A DNA stretch of 64,000 nt from Pseudopedobacter sp045629485 (GTDB lineage: Bacteria > Bacteroidota > Bacteroidia > Sphingobacteriales > Sphingobacteriaceae). A program made the position numbers and the translations under genes. Below are positions 61,696-64,000 of this stretch, piece by piece. The notes below the pieces were generated by a model. That model was not told where the DNA came from, searched no databases, and worked only from the letters and a program-made list of their open reading frames with translations. The DNA is taken from assembly GCA_045629485.1 (NCBI GenBank), contig JAZQRF010000217.1, positions 1 to 64,000 on the forward strand, read 5' to 3'. How positions within the stretch are numbered: the first letter of the stretch is position 1; every line of letters starts with the position of its first letter.

Positions 61696-63813
61696 TTGAA
61701 ACAAAATCTTAAAGTAGCCCTGGTAGGCAATCCTAATACCGGAAAATCAACCATATTTAATGCTTTAACAGGTTTAAACCAAAAGGTTGGTAATTTTCCA
61801 GGTATTACTGTAGATAAAAAAACGGGTATTTGTAAGCTTTCAGAAGAAGTATATGCAGAAATCATCGATTTACCAGGTACCTATAGCTTATATCCAAAAA
61901 GTATAGACGAAGCGATTGTTTTCGAAGTTTTATCGAACAAGAGCGGGGCGTCCTTTCCGGATGTGGTGGTAATTGTTGCCGATGCTTCTAACCTAAAAAG
62001 GAATTTATTACTCTACACTCAAATAGCAGATTTGAAATTGCCTGTCATTATCGCCTTAAACATGATGGACCAGGCAGAGAAAGGTAATATTGATATCAAT
62101 ATTAATGAACTCGCGAAAAGGCTCAATGTACAGGTTGTTCCCTTATCAGCCAGAAAATCAAAAGGAATTGAGGAGTTAAAATCTGCAATTTTAAACTCCA
62201 CTAAAGTTGCTTTACAGCATCCAACTATAGATGTTGCTTCTATCGCCCCTGGTTTAATTTCTGCCATTAGCGAAGAATTTAATATCAGCAATCCTTATGT
62301 TGCTCTACAGCTTGCCCATCAGCATGAGTATGTGAAGTACTTAAGCAAAGAGCAAAGCAACAGGGTTGAGGAGCTGGAGCAAGAATACCAGTTTCACCCC
62401 CAAAAGGCTCAGGCAAGCGAAACCATAGCCAGGTATAATTTTATCAACGATATCTTGCATGGTACAGTAGTTCACCGCACTGCAGCATTCGAAGAAAATC
62501 TGAGTAATAAAATAGATCAGTTTTTAACGCATAAAGTATGGGGTTTCATAGTTTTTCTAGCCCTGCTACTCTTTGTTTTTAATGCGATTTTTTCATGGTC
62601 GGCTTATCCAATGGAACTGATAGAAGGTTTTTTTGGCTGGATGACCAAAATTGGACATGAATACCTCCCTGCAGGGATGCTTACAGATTTATTGCTTGAT
62701 GGCGTGATTGCAGGTCTGGGCGGTATCGTCATATTTATCCCGCAAATCGCAATCCTGTTTGCCTTTATTGCTATTTTAGAAGATACTGGATACATGGCTC
62801 GAGTGACTTTTATGATGGACAGGATCATGCGGAAAGTAGGTTTGAACGGGAAATCTGTAGTGCCTATGATTGGTGGTTTGGCTTGTGCTGTACCATCCAT
62901 TATGGCGGCCCGTACCATAGAAAACTGGAAAGACAGGATGATCACAATTATGGTAACGCCTTTAATCAGTTGTTCTGCCCGATTGCCGGTTTATACATTA
63001 TTAATTTCTTTAATTATTCCGGAAGGTACGGTGCTTGGCTTTATAAGCATCCAGGCCCTGGTATTAATGGGTTTATATGTGCTTAGTGGAGTGGCCGCAT
63101 TTGCTGTTGCCTGGGTGATGAAGAAGATTATTAAAGCCAAAGGCAAAGGTTATTTTGTGATGGAAATGCCTGTTTACAGGATGCCCAGATGGAGTAATGT
63201 GTTGTTAACCATGTTTGATAAATCCAAAACATTTGTACTGGAGGCAGGTAAAGTAATTATCGCCATATCTATTATCCTGTGGGTGTTGGCATCCTTTGCT
63301 CCAGGGAATAGGTTTGAGATGATTGATGAAAAATATGCACCCCAGTTGGAAGCTGCTAATGAGGAGCAAGCTGAGCATATCGAAACCTTAATCAGTAAAG
63401 AAAAATTAGAAAACTCTTATATAGGAATTTTGGGTCATGCGATAGAACCAGCTATACGCCCATTGGGTTACGATTGGAAGATTGGCATAGGATTGATTAC
63501 TTCTTTTGCTGCCCGTGAGGCATTTGTGGGTACAATGGCAACCATCTATAGTGTAGATGGCGGCGACGAAGACACAGCTACAATCAGAGAGCGAATGGCG
63601 GCATCAGTTAATCCTTCTACCGGTTTACCAGTTTATACGCTGGCTACAGGGATTTCCCTGATGCTGTTTTATGCCTTTGCGATGCAATGCATGAGTACCG
63701 TAGCTATAGTATATCGCGAGACCAAGTCCTGGAAGTGGCCTACCATTCAAATTGTATATATGACAGCAATGGCTTATATTTCTGCTTTAATTGCTTATCA
63801 AATTTTAAACTAA
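61696..63813 (+). CDS. feoB: ferrous iron transporter FeoB
   Basis: FeoB imports Fe2+ under low-oxygen or low-iron conditions. The 705-residue protein starts with TTG, 6 bp after feoA. The N-terminal G domain shows GNPNTGKS at 11-18, NFPGITVDKKTG near 34, DLPGTYSLYP near 56 and NMMDQAEKG near 121. The membrane part includes two Gate domains, for example GLACAVPSIMAARTI near 395 and FAAREAFVGTMATIY near 604, and a FeoB-C-like region. feoC is absent, as is usual in this phylum. Confidence 0.95.
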   Translation: MKQNLKVALVGNPNTGKSTIFNALTGLNQKVGNFPGITVDKKTGICKLSEEVYAEIIDLPGTYSLYPKSIDEAIVFEVLSNKSGASFPDVVVIVADASNLKRNLLLYTQIADLKLPVIIALNMMDQAEKGNIDININELAKRLNVQVVPLSARKSKGIEELKSAILNSTKVALQHPTIDVASIAPGLISAISEEFNISNPYVALQLAHQHEYVKYLSKEQSNRVEELEQEYQFHPQKAQASETIARYNFINDILHGTVVHRTAAFEENLSNKIDQFLTHKVWGFIVFLALLLFVFNAIFSWSAYPMELIEGFFGWMTKIGHEYLPAGMLTDLLLDGVIAGLGGIVIFIPQIAILFAFIAILEDTGYMARVTFMMDRIMRKVGLNGKSVVPMIGGLACAVPSIMAARTIENWKDRMITIMVTPLISCSARLPVYTLLISLIIPEGTVLGFISIQALVLMGLYVLSGVAAFAVAWVMKKIIKAKGKGYFVMEMPVYRMPRWSNVLLTMFDKSKTFVLEAGKVIIAISIILWVLASFAPGNRFEMIDEKYAPQLEAANEEQAEHIETLISKEKLENSYIGILGHAIEPAIRPLGYDWKIGIGLITSFAAREAFVGTMATIYSVDGGDEDTATIRERMAASVNPSTGLPVYTLATGISLMLFYAFAMQCMSTVAIVYRETKSWKWPTIQIVYMTAMAYISALIAYQILN

Positions 63814-63846
63814 TAAATTGTATTCTGTTTTTTAGTTATTGCAATA

Positions 63847-64000
63847 ATGCCTAATTCTAAAGCAAGTATTCTTTCAAAATATATGCCTCCATTAGCTGCA
63901 GAATTAATAGCAGAGTGGATAGATAGCTATGAGTGCGAGTTTAGGATTTCGAGGAGCAGGAATACCAAATTGGGCGATTATAGGGCGCCCTTTAAAGGAA
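63847..64000 (+). CDS. SprT-like domain protein, 3' end outside the window
   Basis: The first 51 codons read MPNSKASILSKYMPPLAAEL, then WIDSYECEFRISRSRNTKLG and DYRAPFKG. This opening matches SprT-like zinc-metalloprotease-fold proteins of Bacteroidota; the HExxH motif would lie downstream. The gene follows feoB after 33 bp and may share its transcript. Family assignment rests on the N-terminal segment only. Confidence 0.6.
   Translation, partial: MPNSKASILSKYMPPLAAELIAEWIDSYECEFRISRSRNTKLGDYRAPFKG

Overview
The window is AT-rich DNA from a Bacteroidota chromosome, most likely family Sphingobacteriaceae (Pedobacter-like). The evidence is a full-length SprA, paired small TatA proteins, promoters of the TAnnTTTG type, weak Shine-Dalgarno signals, several TTG starts, and the block maeB-ruvA-sprA-gcvH. 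I see no rRNA, tRNA, CRISPR array or intact insertion sequence.

Bases 1 to about 29990 are a Wzx/Wzy-type surface polysaccharide locus. It opens with export and chain-length genes (SLBB/Wza-like, Wzz). A CDP-sugar module follows: ddhD-, ddhA-, ddhB-like genes, a reductase, a thiamine-diphosphate (TPP) enzyme and ddhC. This is the gene set expected for a yersiniose-type 4-C-branched 3,6-dideoxyhexose. Directly after it lies a GtrB/GtrA/membrane-GT triad, then a 3-acetamido-3,6-dideoxyhexose module (two FdtA/QdtA-like isomerases, an acyltransferase, an aminotransferase). A Wzx flippase, an EpsG-like polymerase and several glycosyltransferases come next. The last part is a WbpV/WbpL/WbpM-like set that would make and load a first sugar such as FucNAc or QuiNAc, then a Wzi/RemB-like outer-membrane protein and one more glycosyltransferase. 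A short unrelated segment (22783-24016) splits WbpV-like from WbpL-like. It carries a Crp/Fnr regulator with a perfect FNR-type box and an 18-bp palindrome upstream, and a broken helix-turn-helix gene.

Bases 29987 to 64000 are mostly housekeeping: dxs, scpA, a Gfo/Idh/MocA oxidoreductase, glyA, a single-domain response regulator, a minus-strand group (rlmN, comF, beta-helix lipoprotein), an amidohydrolase, and acyP. These lead into a run of flippase, dut, TPR protein, DUF4292 lipoprotein, EnvC-like protein and two TatA proteins. Then come gatA, a LysM lytic transglycosylase, maeB, ruvA, sprA, a DUF1456 protein, gcvH, a VanZ-like protein, a small lipoprotein, feoA, feoB and the start of a SprT-like gene.

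The observation most worth following is the pairing of a CDP-branched-sugar pathway with a Gtr triad. It suggests a rare branched dideoxy sugar that may be attached to the polymer in the periplasm through a lipid-linked donor. That is inference from gene order and needs biochemical or structural confirmation.
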